A DNA stretch of 64,000 bases from an uncultured Anaerotruncus sp. (GCA_900539775.1 UQDL01000001.1:248001-312000), one strand, 5' to 3'. Shown: positions 7,913 to 17,227, counted from the first letter of the stretch. A program made the numbers and translations. The notes: generated from the sequence alone by a model not told the origin.

Positions 7913-8581
7913 ATGAGAATGAGAAGAAAGAAAAATCTTGAAACGCGCCTTGGCGACTGCTCTGAGATTTTAATTGATTGTGAAAACGAAGATTTGAATT
8001 TTGAAAACGCCGCACCGGCCGATTCCGTGCTGAACTTAAAAGAGCTTTTCGGAAACGGCAATCCGCTTGTGCTTGAAATAGGCTGCGGCAAGGGCGGCTT
8101 TGCCTGCGAATTTGCAAAGCGCAACCCGGATTTAAATATCATTGCGGTTGAAAAGGTGGGCAATGTTATAGTGGCTGCGTGCGAAGCGGCACGGCAGGCA
8201 GAGCTGAAAAACATTAAATTTATGAAATGCAATGCAGAATATTTGCCTTGCTACATTCCTGCAGGCAGCGTTTCTGCGCTTTATCTTAACTTCAGCTGCC
8301 CGTTTCCCAAAAAGAAATATGCAAAGCACCGCTTAACACACCCGAATTTTCTTAAAATTTACAAGCAGCTGCTTGCACCCGATGCGCCGATTTGCCAAAA
8401 AACAGATAATATGCACTTTTTCGAATTTTCTCTTGAAAGCTTTTCTCAAAGCGGTTTCAAACTTTCAAACATAAGCCTTGATTTGCACGCAAGCGATTTT
8501 GAGGGAAACATAGTTACGGAATACGAAAAGCGATTTTCCGATATGGGAATGCCGATTTATCGTCTGGAAGTGAGGCTGTAA
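7913..8581 (+). CDS. trmB: tRNA (guanine-N7)-methyltransferase, variant active-site motif
   Basis: This 222-residue Rossmann-fold methyltransferase carries the SAM-binding motif LEIGCGKGGFACEFA (about 46-60) and the family's signature region, read here as NFSCPFPKKKYAKHRL. It would methylate G46 in tRNA variable loops. In most family members the signature is NFSDPWPKKRH; here the Asp is Cys and the Trp is Phe. That Asp is reported as important for E. coli TrmB. The rest of the protein looks intact, so this is probably a lineage variant rather than decay. No strong ribosome binding site is visible, and translation may be coupled to nadA. Confidence 0.85.
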   Translation: MRMRRKKNLETRLGDCSEILIDCENEDLNFENAAPADSVLNLKELFGNGNPLVLEIGCGKGGFACEFAKRNPDLNIIAVEKVGNVIVAACEAARQAELKNIKFMKCNAEYLPCYIPAGSVSALYLNFSCPFPKKKYAKHRLTHPNFLKIYKQLLAPDAPICQKTDNMHFFEFSLESFSQSGFKLSNISLDLHASDFEGNIVTEYEKRFSDMGMPIYRLEVRL

Positions 8582-8709
8582 TTAAAGGCACAACATAATT
8601 TAATAAAATCCCAAAAGCAAGGGCTTTGATGGGGCACATTTTGCAAAAAAAATTTGGTTTAAGCTTGCCGAGCTTTGCCGTTTGCCTGATTTATTGAGCA
8701 ATCATTTTT

Positions 8710-8746
8710 GCAAAGTGCGTTCCTTACAAACGCCTTTGCTTTTTTA
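8710..8746 (+). terminator. Terminator between trmB and the ABC exporter
   Basis: GCAAAGTGCG (8710-8719) pairs with CGCCTTTGC (8731-8739), with one bulge, followed by a run of T. A TTGACA hexamer at 8747-8752 right after it is probably the -35 element of the ABC exporter operon; the -10 (near 8769) is weak. Confidence 0.65.
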
Positions 8747-8841
8747 TTGACAAATTTTAAACTCTGTGATACGTTTATCTTAGGGAAACATCGCCCTGTT
8801 TTTGCAGGCAAGGCACATTTGAAAAGGTAAAGGAGCAGGAA

Positions 8842-9768
8842 ATGGAAAACATTATTGAAATAAAGGGCTTAAATAAAGCTTTCGGAGATATCAAGGCGGT
8901 TAACAACCTTTCTTTTTCCGTAAGAAAAGGGCAGCTTTTTGCCTTTTTGGGAGTGAACGGGGCAGGAAAATCAACCACGATTTCAATAATTTCCGGGCAA
9001 CTAAAAAAAGACAGCGGCAGCGTTTTGATTTGCGGCAGAGATATTGACTGCGGAATGGGAGAAACGGCGGCACAAATAGGAGTTGTGTTTCAAAATTCCG
9101 TGCTTGACCGTGCACTTTCGGTTAAAGAAAATCTTAAATGCCGTGCCGCACTTTACGGAATAAGCGGCAGCGAATTTAAAGCAAGGCTTGATGAGCTTTC
9201 GCAAATTTTGGATTTTAAGGATTTGCTTTCACGCCCGGTAGGCAAGCTTTCGGGCGGCCAAAGGCGAAGAATAGACATTGCCCGAGCGCTTTTTCACAAG
9301 CCGCAAATTTTAATTCTTGATGAGCCCACAACAGGGCTTGACCCCCAAACCCGCCGCCTTATTTGGCAAACCGTTTCCGAGCTGCAAAAGAACGAGGGGA
9401 TGACGGTTTTTTTAACAACTCATTATATGGAGGAAGCGGCGGATGCCGATTATGTGGTTATTCTTGATTCCGGCAAAATCTCTGCAAAGGGAACTCCGCT
9501 TGAATTAAAAAACAAATACACCGGTGATTTCATCACAATTTATAACAAAAGCGCCGAAGACATTAAAGAGCTCGGTTTAAAGCACGAGCCAGTTTCGGGA
9601 GGAGTGCGGCTTTTTGTTGAATCCACGGCGCAGGCAACGGAGCTGATTATTAACCACCCGCAGCTTTTCACCGATTATGAAATAAAAAAAGGCGATATGG
9701 ATGATGTTTTTCTTAATGTTACAGGAAAAAAACTGACCGGAGGCAATGAAAATGACGGCACTTTATAA
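8842..9768 (+). CDS. ABC-2 type exporter, ATP-binding subunit
   Basis: This 308-residue protein has all ABC ATPase motifs in the first 220 residues: Walker A GVNGAGKST, Q-loop VVFQNS, signature LSGGQRRRID, Walker B LILDEPTTGLDP and the switch His in TTHYMEEA. The C-terminal extension (about 220-308) is typical of the DrrA/CcmA drug- and polysaccharide-export class. It pairs with the membrane subunit that overlaps its 3' end. The substrate cannot be told from the sequence. AAAGGAGCAGG stands before the ATG. Confidence 0.9.
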   Translation: MENIIEIKGLNKAFGDIKAVNNLSFSVRKGQLFAFLGVNGAGKSTTISIISGQLKKDSGSVLICGRDIDCGMGETAAQIGVVFQNSVLDRALSVKENLKCRAALYGISGSEFKARLDELSQILDFKDLLSRPVGKLSGGQRRRIDIARALFHKPQILILDEPTTGLDPQTRRLIWQTVSELQKNEGMTVFLTTHYMEEAADADYVVILDSGKISAKGTPLELKNKYTGDFITIYNKSAEDIKELGLKHEPVSGGVRLFVESTAQATELIINHPQLFTDYEIKKGDMDDVFLNVTGKKLTGGNENDGTL

Positions 9769-10642
9769 TTTAACCGCAAGAAATTGTAAGCTTTTCTTTA
9801 AGGACAAGGGTGTTTTCTTTACATCGCTGATAACGCCGCTTATTTTACTTGTTCTTTATGTTACATTTTTGGCAAAGGTTTATAAAAACAGCTTTATTGC
9901 GGGGATTCCGCAAGGAATTTCGATTTCAGAAAAGTTGATAAACGCCGCTGTGGGAGGGCAGCTTGTAAGCTCGCTTTTGGCGGTCAGCTGCGTTACGGTT
10001 GCCTTTTGCTGCAATATGATTTCCGTGCAAGACAAGGTAAGCGGTGCCCGGCTTGATTTGGCGGTTTCGCCCGTTAAAAAATCAACTCTTGCAATAAGCT
10101 ACTATATTTCCACGCTGATTTCAACAATTATTGTTTGCCTGCTTGCAAGCGTGATTTGCCTTGTGTACCTTAGCAAAATCGGCTGGTATTTAAGCGGAAA
10201 AGACATTGCGCTTGCGGCGCTTGATATTGTTTTGCTTGTGCTGTTCGGCACAGCGCTTTCAAGCATTATAAACTGCTTTTTAAAAACACAGGGGCAAATT
10301 TCCGCCGTCGGCACAATAGTAAGCTCCGGCTACGGCTTCATTTGCGGCGCTTATATGCCGATTTCACAATTCGGCAGCGGACTGCAAAAAGTGCTTTCGT
10401 TTTTGCCCGGCACATATGCCACAAGCCTGCTGCGAAACCACACACTTGCGGGAGTTTTCAGAGAAATGGAAAACCTTTCTTTCCCGAATCAGGCAATTGA
10501 CGCAATTAAGGACAGCGTTGACTGCAACATTTATTTCTTTGATAAATCCGTGCCGCAAAGCACAATGTATATTTATCTTGCGGCGTGCGTTGCGGTGCTG
10601 ATTGCAATTTATGCACTGATTTCCGCCAAAAAAAAGGCATAA
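9752..10642 (+). CDS. ABC-2 type exporter, membrane subunit
   Basis: The start is placed at ATG 9752 because GGAGG (9739-9743) is 8 bases before it and only 2 bases before the alternative ATG at 9746. The 296-residue protein has about six membrane segments, starting with one near 24-42 and a hydrophilic loop before the next, and lacks any ATPase motif; this is the ABC-2/DrrB permease pattern. It overlaps the ATPase gene by 17 bases, indicating translational coupling. The pair likely exports a small molecule, lipid or peptide. Confidence 0.85.
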   Translation: MTALYNLTARNCKLFFKDKGVFFTSLITPLILLVLYVTFLAKVYKNSFIAGIPQGISISEKLINAAVGGQLVSSLLAVSCVTVAFCCNMISVQDKVSGARLDLAVSPVKKSTLAISYYISTLISTIIVCLLASVICLVYLSKIGWYLSGKDIALAALDIVLLVLFGTALSSIINCFLKTQGQISAVGTIVSSGYGFICGAYMPISQFGSGLQKVLSFLPGTYATSLLRNHTLAGVFREMENLSFPNQAIDAIKDSVDCNIYFFDKSVPQSTMYIYLAACVAVLIAIYALISAKKKA

Positions 10643-10720
10643 GCAAATTCAGCTTTGCACCCTTTAAACGGCAGGCGGCTAACTACGAAAACGCCGCTTT
10701 TAAAACACAGTATTTTTTAT

Positions 10721-10750
10721 CGGCACGGCCAAAAGCTGTGCCGTTTTTTT
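10721..10750 (+). terminator. Terminator after the ABC exporter operon
   Basis: CGGCACGGC (10721-10729) pairs with GCTGTGCCG (10735-10743, one mismatch pair) and is followed by seven T. Confidence 0.85.
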
Positions 10751-10817
10751 ATGCCGTTTTCGTTTTCAGATGCATTCGGCAAAGAAAGGCCCACTTTTCA
10801 GGCGGTGAATTTTGCGC

Positions 10818-10849
10818 AAAAAAAGGCGCTGCAGAGTTACTGCAACGCC
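10818..10849 (-). terminator. Terminator after the M18 aminopeptidase gene
   Basis: On the minus strand GGCGTTGCAG pairs with CTGCAGCGCC and is followed by seven T (A run at 10818-10824). It lies 24 bases past the stop codon of the aminopeptidase gene. Confidence 0.85.
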
Positions 10850-10872
10850 CTTGTGCCGAAAAAACGGCAATA

Positions 10873-12276
10873 TTATTTGGTGAAGAATGTTTTAAATGCC
10901 TTATATGCCATATAAAGATCTATTTTGCTTACAACCTCATACGGAGCGTGCATTGAAAGAACGGGCACGCCGACATCAATTGTGTCTACATCAAGATTTG
11001 CGATATACATTGCAACGGTTCCGCCGCCGCCGCCGTCTACCTTGCCAAGCTCTCCGCTTTGCCACAAAACGCCGTTATTTTCAAACAAAGCCTTAACCCA
11101 GCTGCAATATTCTGCGGATGCATCGCTTGTTTCGCTCTTGCCTCTTGCGCCGGTAAACTTAGTTACGCAAACGCCGTTGTTTACGAAGCTTGCATTGTTT
11201 TTTTCATAAGCAAACGCCCATGTTGGATCAAATGCCGCATTAACATCTGCGGAAAGGCATTTGCTGTGGCGAAGCACATCTCTGCCCTCAAAACCTTCCA
11301 AGCGAGCCAAATCATCTATGAAATAGGTAAGATAGCCTGATTTAAGGCCCGTGTTGCCTTCGCTGCCGATTTCTTCCTTATCCGTAAGCACGGTTATTGC
11401 CGTGTATTCGGGAGCTTCATCCGTTTCTGCAATCGCTTCAAAAGCAGGATAAGCGCAAACTCTGTCGTCATGGCCGTAGCCGCCTATAAGGCTTCTGTCA
11501 AATCCGATATCATCAACAGTGAATGCCGGCACAAGCTCAAGCTCTGCCGAAAGGAAATCACGCTCAACAATGCCGTATTTTTCATAAAGCAAATTAAGAA
11601 TATTAAGCTTGATTCTTTCGCTTTCTTCATCATCCTTAAACGGGCGTGAGCCGATAAGAATATTCATTTCCTCGCCCTTTACAAGCTCGTTTGGCTTTCT
11701 TGTGTATTGCTCCAACGCAAGATGGGGCAAAATATCCGTGATGCAAAACTTCGGCTCGCCCGGCTCCTCACCGATGCGAATATCAACGCAAGTGCCGTCA
11801 TTCTTGCAAATTCTGCCGTGAAGCGAAAGCGGAATAGCGGTCCACTGATATTTTTTGATACCGCCGTAATAATGGGTTTTAAAGAAAGCCATTGAGCCAT
11901 CCTCATAAACCGGGCATTGCTTTAAATCAACACGCGGAGAATCAATATGTGCCGCTGCAATGCGCACGCCTTCGTTAATAGGCCTTTTGCCCTTAACGCA
12001 AAGAATAATTGCCTTGCCTCTGTTTGCAACATAAACCTTTTCGCCTGCGCTGAGCGGCTTGCCGAATTCATCAAACTTTCTGAAGCCGGAAGCCTCTGCC
12101 GCCTCTTTTGCCCAAGCCGCAACTTCCCTTTCCGTTTTGCAATTGAAAAGGAAATCCTTGTAACCCTCAGCAAAAGTGTTGCACGTTTCAAGCTCTTCAT
12201 CGCTTAAAAAATCAAACCCGTTTTTCTTGTCGTTAAAAAGAAGCTTTTTCAGCTCTTTAGCACTTTTTTCACTCAT
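10873..12276 (-). CDS. apeA: M18 family aspartyl/leucyl aminopeptidase
   Basis: This 467-residue metallopeptidase shows the M18 metal and catalytic motifs AAHIDSPRVDLK (first His ligand), DKEEIGSEG (catalytic Glu and ligand Glu) and MHAPYEVVSKIDLY near the C-terminus (last His ligand). M18 enzymes are dodecameric cytoplasmic aminopeptidases that remove N-terminal residues from peptides, often acidic ones. Length matches the bacterial family. Its ATG overlaps the stop of the Sua5-CoaE gene by four bases, with AAGGAGGG inside that gene, so the two are translationally coupled. The exact residue preference cannot be read from the sequence. Confidence 0.9.
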   Translation of the reverse strand: MSEKSAKELKKLLFNDKKNGFDFLSDEELETCNTFAEGYKDFLFNCKTEREVAAWAKEAAEASGFRKFDEFGKPLSAGEKVYVANRGKAIILCVKGKRPINEGVRIAAAHIDSPRVDLKQCPVYEDGSMAFFKTHYYGGIKKYQWTAIPLSLHGRICKNDGTCVDIRIGEEPGEPKFCITDILPHLALEQYTRKPNELVKGEEMNILIGSRPFKDDEESERIKLNILNLLYEKYGIVERDFLSAELELVPAFTVDDIGFDRSLIGGYGHDDRVCAYPAFEAIAETDEAPEYTAITVLTDKEEIGSEGNTGLKSGYLTYFIDDLARLEGFEGRDVLRHSKCLSADVNAAFDPTWAFAYEKNNASFVNNGVCVTKFTGARGKSETSDASAEYCSWVKALFENNGVLWQSGELGKVDGGGGGTVAMYIANLDVDTIDVGVPVLSMHAPYEVVSKIDLYMAYKAFKTFFTK

Positions 12277-13850
12277 AATGAGCCCTCCTTAAATTTAGTT
12301 ATTTGGGAATATATATCTCTGCCGTCATTTATAACGGTAAAATCCGAATTTTCACGGAAAAATTCCGCGCTGTGCTGTGCCGCCATTCGTGCCTGAGCCT
12401 GCCGAGGAGTTATTCCGTCTCTTTGTGAAATGCGCTTCAGGCGCAAATCATCAGGCGCACACACGGAAACAATGCGTGTGCAAAGCTCGTTTGCCCCGCT
12501 TTCAAAAAGCTGCGGCGCATCAAAAACACAAGGAAATTCCGCCTGCGCAATGCAAAGCTTTAAAATCTGCGGCAGCATAATTGAATTAAGCTTTTCCGTG
12601 CTTTCTTTATCCTTAAAAGCCCTGTCTGCAAGCAGCTGCCTTTGCAGCTCGCCGCCCTTAATTATATCCTGCCCAAAAACCTCTGCCAGCTTTGGCAAAA
12701 GCGGAGAGTTTTTTTCAACAACTTTTCTTGCCGCTGCATCGGCATCAACAACATTGAAGCCTGATTTTTTAAAAGCTGCGGCAACATAGCTTTTGCCTGC
12801 ACCCGTTTGCCCCGTAAGGCCGACAAGAAACGGCTTTTCCAAATCAAGCACGCAGAAAGCTGCGGCTCTTATAAGGCGATTATAAACGGCAAGCCCCACT
12901 CCGCTGAGCTTTGGATTGCGTGCATAAACCTTTTTTGCACCAAGCTCATCAAGCCTGCGAAGCGAATCAAAAAGCGCATGGGACTGGCTTAAATCATCGC
13001 CCTCCCTGCCGAAGGTCACCTTTGGCACGGTTATGTTGTCGCCCTCAAAACAAAGCGCAAATGCGCCGCTTTGCGAATTAACATAGCTTTCATATTTTTC
13101 CTTATCGGCATTAACGATAATTATTTTTGCCTTTGGCGCATAGTGCTTATATTTCATTCCGGGCGAAGCCGCAACCTCACCGTCTTTCATTCCCTCAAGC
13201 ACGGCGCTTGCGATTTCAACCGGGCCGATAACTTCTTCTATCATTTCTTTTGTTATTGCGCCCGGGCGCAAAATAACGGGATGATCCCCCGCAAGCGTGA
13301 TAACGGTTGATTCAATACCGAAGCGGCAACTGCCGCCGTCAATAACGGCATCTATTTTGCCGTTCATATCCTCAAGCACATATTTAGCCTCTGTTGGGCT
13401 TGGCAAGCCGCTTGTGTTTGCGCTTGGCGCCGCAATGGGCGTGCCTGCCGCCTCAATCAATGCGCGCGCAATCGGATTTTGCGGCATTCTTATGCCGACC
13501 GTGCCGAGACCGCCGGAAACCGTTTTTCCTATTCTTTCGCTTTTTGGCATTATAACGGTTATGGGACCGGGGAAAAACGCATCAATAAGCATTTGTGCCT
13601 TTGGCGGAATTTCGCTTACGAGCGGCGCAATATCTTCTTTTTTTGCCACATGCACTATCAGCGGATTATCGCTTGGGCGCCCTTTTGCTTTATAAATATT
13701 TGCAACTGCGGCTTCATTCAAAGCATCTGCTCCGAGGCCGTACACCGTTTCCGTGGGAAAAGCCACAAGCCCGCCGCCTGCTATTATTTTGCCCGCCGAG
13801 GCTATATTTTCTTCTGTTGGTTTTAAAAATTTGGTGTTCATTTTAATCAT
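12273..13850 (-). CDS. Threonylcarbamoyl-AMP synthase (Sua5) fused to dephospho-CoA kinase (CoaE)
   Basis: One uninterrupted 525-residue frame holds two enzymes. Residues about 1-325 are Sua5/YwlC: the YrdC domain has FPTETVYGLG and the KGRPSDNP motif (56-63), and a Sua5 C-terminal domain follows (KYKHYAPKAKIIIV...). This part makes threonylcarbamoyl-AMP for t6A modification of tRNA. Residues about 341-525 are CoaE: P-loop GLTGQTGAGKS (344-354) and a DAD motif; this part phosphorylates dephospho-CoA, the last step of CoA synthesis. The two reactions are unrelated apart from using ATP. A second ATG at 13841 is a possible start. In Bacillus, sua5 (ywlC) follows prfA as here. Confidence 0.88.
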   Translation of the reverse strand: MIKMNTKFLKPTEENIASAGKIIAGGGLVAFPTETVYGLGADALNEAAVANIYKAKGRPSDNPLIVHVAKKEDIAPLVSEIPPKAQMLIDAFFPGPITVIMPKSERIGKTVSGGLGTVGIRMPQNPIARALIEAAGTPIAAPSANTSGLPSPTEAKYVLEDMNGKIDAVIDGGSCRFGIESTVITLAGDHPVILRPGAITKEMIEEVIGPVEIASAVLEGMKDGEVAASPGMKYKHYAPKAKIIIVNADKEKYESYVNSQSGAFALCFEGDNITVPKVTFGREGDDLSQSHALFDSLRRLDELGAKKVYARNPKLSGVGLAVYNRLIRAAAFCVLDLEKPFLVGLTGQTGAGKSYVAAAFKKSGFNVVDADAAARKVVEKNSPLLPKLAEVFGQDIIKGGELQRQLLADRAFKDKESTEKLNSIMLPQILKLCIAQAEFPCVFDAPQLFESGANELCTRIVSVCAPDDLRLKRISQRDGITPRQAQARMAAQHSAEFFRENSDFTVINDGRDIYSQITKFKEGSL

Positions 13851-14026
13851 CTCTTGCCCAAACGGAGCCGCCGTGAACGGGCGCTTGGTTTTTATTTTGC
13901 TTCAAAGCAATTTGCACAAACAATCGCAATTCGGGCGAAAATGCAAAAAGCCGGCAAATTGCAATGCGCCGAAAAGTTTCCGCCTGCGGCACACTCGGAT
14001 TTTCATATCTGCGCAAGCAGTGCGCA

Positions 14027-15106
14027 TCAAAGCTCCTCTGCTCCTGCTTTCATTTTTTCTGCCGTGTCTGCGGTTATAAGTGCATCGATAAGCTCATCCA
14101 AATCGCCGTTTAATATTTGCTCCAATTTATAAAGCGTGAGCCCTATTCTGTGGTCTGAAACGCGCCCCTGCGGATAATTATATGTGCGAATTCTTTCAGA
14201 CCTGTCGCCCGTGCCTACCTGAGCCTTGCGCTCGCCGGCAATTTCGGCATCATGCTTTGCCTTTTCGGCATCATATAATCTTGAACGAAGCACCTTGAGC
14301 GCTTTTTCCTTGTTTTTATGCTGGCTGCGCTCATCCTGGCATTCAACAACGGTGCCCGTTGGGATATGCGTTATACGAATTGCAGACGAGGTTTTGTTTA
14401 TGTGCTGGCCGCCTGCACCGCTTGAGCGAAAAGTATCTATCTGCAAATCCTTTTCATTTAGTTCAAAATCAACCTCTTCCGCTTCGGGAAGAACTGCCAC
14501 CGTTACGGTTGAGGTGTGAATTCTGCCCTGGCTTTCGGTTTCCGGCACACGCTGCACCCTGTGAACGCCGCTTTCAAATTTAAAGCGGCTGTAAGCGCCG
14601 TCGCCCTCAACGGAAAAGCTGATTTCCTTGTAGCCGCCGAGCCCCGTTTCGCTTGCGCCCATAATTTCCGTTTTAAAGCCCTTTGATTCGGCATACATTG
14701 AATACATTCTGAAAAGCACGCCTGCAAAAAGGGCGCTTTCCTCGCCGCCTGCGCCGCCGCGAATTTCAATGATAACATTCTTATCGTCATTCGGGTCTCT
14801 CGGAAGCAGCAGCACCTTGAGTTCCTCTGTTATGCGCTCCGTGCTTGCCTTGCTTTGCTCAAACTCCTCTTTCACCATTTCGGCAAAATCCGGATCTGCC
14901 ACGCCCTCATCAAGCATTGCACGGCATTCATCAAATTCCGCCTGAGCCTTTTTATATTCTCTGAATTTTTCCACAACCGGCGTAAGATGTTTCATCTCTT
15001 TCATAAGCTTTGTGTATTGCTCCTGATCGGAAACAATATCCGGATCGCACAAAAGAGTGTTTATTTCTTCAAATCGTTTTTCAACCTCATTAAGTTTATC
15101 AAGCAT
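14027..15106 (-). CDS. prfA: Peptide chain release factor 1
   Basis: This 359-residue class I release factor has the GGQ loop in SGAGGQHINKTSSAIRI (hydrolysis of peptidyl-tRNA at stop codons) and the RF1-type region RVPETESQGRIHTSTVTVAVLP leading to the codon-recognition domain; the acidic N-terminal domain and length fit RF1 rather than RF2. It recognises UAA and UAG. GGAGAG precedes the ATG. Its methyltransferase gene prmC, usually next door, is absent here. murI lies 34 bases upstream in the same direction. Confidence 0.95.
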   Translation of the reverse strand: MLDKLNEVEKRFEEINTLLCDPDIVSDQEQYTKLMKEMKHLTPVVEKFREYKKAQAEFDECRAMLDEGVADPDFAEMVKEEFEQSKASTERITEELKVLLLPRDPNDDKNVIIEIRGGAGGEESALFAGVLFRMYSMYAESKGFKTEIMGASETGLGGYKEISFSVEGDGAYSRFKFESGVHRVQRVPETESQGRIHTSTVTVAVLPEAEEVDFELNEKDLQIDTFRSSGAGGQHINKTSSAIRITHIPTGTVVECQDERSQHKNKEKALKVLRSRLYDAEKAKHDAEIAGERKAQVGTGDRSERIRTYNYPQGRVSDHRIGLTLYKLEQILNGDLDELIDALITADTAEKMKAGAEEL

Positions 15107-15140
15107 TTAATTCTCTCCGTTTACCGCCGAATTTGCGGCA

Positions 15141-15923
15141 TTATATTTCTCCGTTTACATTGCCGAGCAGCTCATAAAATCTTTTTTCCTTTTCTGCTCT
15201 TTTTGCGGCAGAGCTTGACGAATCTATAAATTCAACATTTCCGCTGCCGTTGCCGAGCATTCCCGCCCTGCCGAGCAGATCATAAAGGCGGCGGCTTACG
15301 CCGTCTGCCCCGTCAAAAAATCTGACATCGCCGAGCACCTCTGAAATTTCTTTTTTTATAAGGGGATAATGCGTGCAGCCGAGCACAACATTTTGCACCT
15401 TGCCCTTATACGGCGCCAAATTTTTATTTAAGTAATTTTTTATTTCACCGCTGCTTGCGCCCTCTATCAAATCCGCAAGGCCGTTGCAGGCATGAAGATA
15501 AGTGCGGTGGTCATAATATGAATAATAAAGGCGGCGGAATTTTTCGCTTTTAACCGTGCCCTTTGTTGCCATAATTAAAGTGCCGCCTCCCGGCGAGGAA
15601 TCATGCACCACCTTATATGCAGGTTCGATTGCCACAATCGGCACAGAGGGAAACTGCGCTCTTAAATATTTTGCCGCTTTTGCGGATGCCGTGTTGCACG
15701 CAAGCACAACGGCCTTACAGCGGCGCTCGTTTACAAAATAATCAACGGTTCGCCTGCAAAGCGCTTTTATTTCTGCATCGCTTTTATCGCCGTAAGGATT
15801 ATTTTCCGAATCACTGAAGAAAATATAATTCTCATTTGGCATAAGCTTTAATGCCTTGTTCAAAACGGTTATTCCGCCGATGCCTGAATCAAGAAAGCCA
15901 ATAGGCCGGCTGCATTCATTCAT
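15141..15923 (-). CDS. murI: Glutamate racemase
   Basis: This 260-residue enzyme supplies D-glutamate for peptidoglycan. It has both catalytic cysteines of the Asp/Glu racemase family, in VLACNTASAKAAKYLR (about 75-90) and VVLGCTHYPLI (about 184-194), and the N-terminal GFLDSGIGGITVL motif. Its start overlaps the stop of the DUF951 gene by eight bases, so the two are probably translated together. It belongs to the minus-strand group DUF951-murI-prfA-sua5/coaE-apeA. Confidence 0.95.
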   Translation of the reverse strand: MNECSRPIGFLDSGIGGITVLNKALKLMPNENYIFFSDSENNPYGDKSDAEIKALCRRTVDYFVNERRCKAVVLACNTASAKAAKYLRAQFPSVPIVAIEPAYKVVHDSSPGGGTLIMATKGTVKSEKFRRLYYSYYDHRTYLHACNGLADLIEGASSGEIKNYLNKNLAPYKGKVQNVVLGCTHYPLIKKEISEVLGDVRFFDGADGVSRRLYDLLGRAGMLGNGSGNVEFIDSSSSAAKRAEKEKRFYELLGNVNGEI

Positions 15924-16104
15924 TTTCTTTTTCCTTAATCTTTTTTATGTTTTTTTGCGCCTTAACCCTTGGCAGCATTAATTCTCTGCCGCAGCCGAGG
16001 CATTTAAGCTTATAATCCACTCCGAGGCGCAACACCTCAAAATCGCACGAGCCGCATGGGTGCGGCTTTTTCATAACAACAATATCGTGAAGCTGCAATT
16101 CCAA
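15916..16104 (-). CDS. DUF951 family small zinc-ribbon-like protein
   Basis: This 62-residue protein begins MELQLHDIVVMKKPHPCGS and has a Cys-rich centre (PCGSCDF ... KCLGCGRE, two CxxC pairs) likely to bind zinc, then a basic tail. This matches DUF951 (YyzM in Bacillus), a family of unknown function found in Firmicutes, often near the replication origin. The start is a TTG preceded by AAGGTG at good spacing. It opens the murI-prfA operon. Confidence 0.85.
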   Translation of the reverse strand: MELQLHDIVVMKKPHPCGSCDFEVLRLGVDYKLKCLGCGRELMLPRVKAQKNIKKIKEKENE

Positions 16105-16236
16105 AATATCACCTTATTAAAATTACTTATTATTAAACAGTATTTTAGCACATCATCAATATATTTACAACATAATCATTGGCGCTTTTGCATAGAATTA
16201 ACAGAGATAATCAAAAAAGTAAAGAGAGTGAAATCT

Positions 16237-17151
16237 ATGAAATTCTATCCCGAAGGGCAAAATGCCGATTTGCTGCGCACCTTTGGCACATTAGAGGAAG
16301 TTAAAACCGCCATGATGAACGGAAGCATTATTGAATCAAGAGTGCTTTTGTGCGACAGCGAACATAACCTTCATGTTGATTTGGGGATTATCAGAGGAGT
16401 TATTCCGAGAGAGGAGGGCGCAATCGGGATAGACGACGGCTCCACAAGAGATATTGCCCTGATTTCAAAGGTAAATAAACCTGTTTGCTTTATTGTGCTT
16501 GGCTTTCAGCGAGACGAAGCCGGAAATGTGAGTGCAATACTTTCACGCAAGGCGGTGCAGCTTGGCTGCAAGAGGAGCTTTATTGACAATCTTTGCGAGG
16601 GCGATGTGATTGATGCACGGGTTACGCACCTTGAAAAATTCGGCGCATTCATAGACATAGGCGCCGGAATAAATGCCCTGATTCCGATTGATATGCTTTC
16701 CGTTTCACGCATAAACCACCCAAGCGAACGGCTTTACGAGGGAGAATGCATTCGCACAGTGCTGCGAAAAAGGGAGCCTGGCAAGCTTACCTTTTCGCTG
16801 AAGGAGCTGCTTGGCACATGGGAGGAAAACGCCGCACTGTTTCAGCCGGGTGAAACCGTTACGGGCACCGTTCGCAGCATAGAAACATACGGTGTTTTCG
16901 TTGAGCTTGCGCCGAATTTGGCAGGCCTTGCCGAGCCTTGCGATTTTCTTTTTGAGGGGCAGCGTGTGGCGGTTTACATAAAATCCGTGCTGCCGGAAAA
17001 AATGAAAATAAAGCTTGTGATTGTGGAAGCATTTGAAGAGGCGGAGCCGGCACAGGAGCTAAAATATTACTTTTTGCAACAGCATATGAAACGATTTGAT
17101 TATTCGCCCGAAGGCTCGGCCAAAATCATATCTACGGTTTTTGATGAATAA
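16237..17151 (+). CDS. S1 RNA-binding domain protein
   Basis: The start is placed at ATG 16237, after AAAGAGAGTG; the in-frame ATG at 16060 runs through the divergent promoter region. The 304-residue protein has three S1-type modules: a degenerate one (about 30-95), a clear one (about 122-190, DVIDARVTHLEKFGAFIDIGAG) and a third (about 208-270, ETVTGTVRSIETYGVFVELA). It resembles the short ribosomal protein S1 homologues of Firmicutes, which bind single-stranded RNA and act in translation or RNA turnover. It is divergent from the DUF951 operon. Confidence 0.82.
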   Translation: MKFYPEGQNADLLRTFGTLEEVKTAMMNGSIIESRVLLCDSEHNLHVDLGIIRGVIPREEGAIGIDDGSTRDIALISKVNKPVCFIVLGFQRDEAGNVSAILSRKAVQLGCKRSFIDNLCEGDVIDARVTHLEKFGAFIDIGAGINALIPIDMLSVSRINHPSERLYEGECIRTVLRKREPGKLTFSLKELLGTWEENAALFQPGETVTGTVRSIETYGVFVELAPNLAGLAEPCDFLFEGQRVAVYIKSVLPEKMKIKLVIVEAFEEAEPAQELKYYFLQQHMKRFDYSPEGSAKIISTVFDE

Positions 17152-17182
17152 TTGTGCCGCAAAAGACTTGTTCCGGCGGCAG

Positions 17183-17211
17183 TTGAAATATTCCCGAGAG
17201 TTTGATATAAT
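17183..17211 (+). promoter_or_regulatory. Promoter of the GH110-like gene
   Basis: TTGAAA (17183-17188), 17-base spacer, TATAAT (17206-17211). The start codon is only 17 bases beyond the -10, so the 5' leader is very short. Confidence 0.75.
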
Positions 17212-17227
17212 GCTTGCGGGTGATTAG

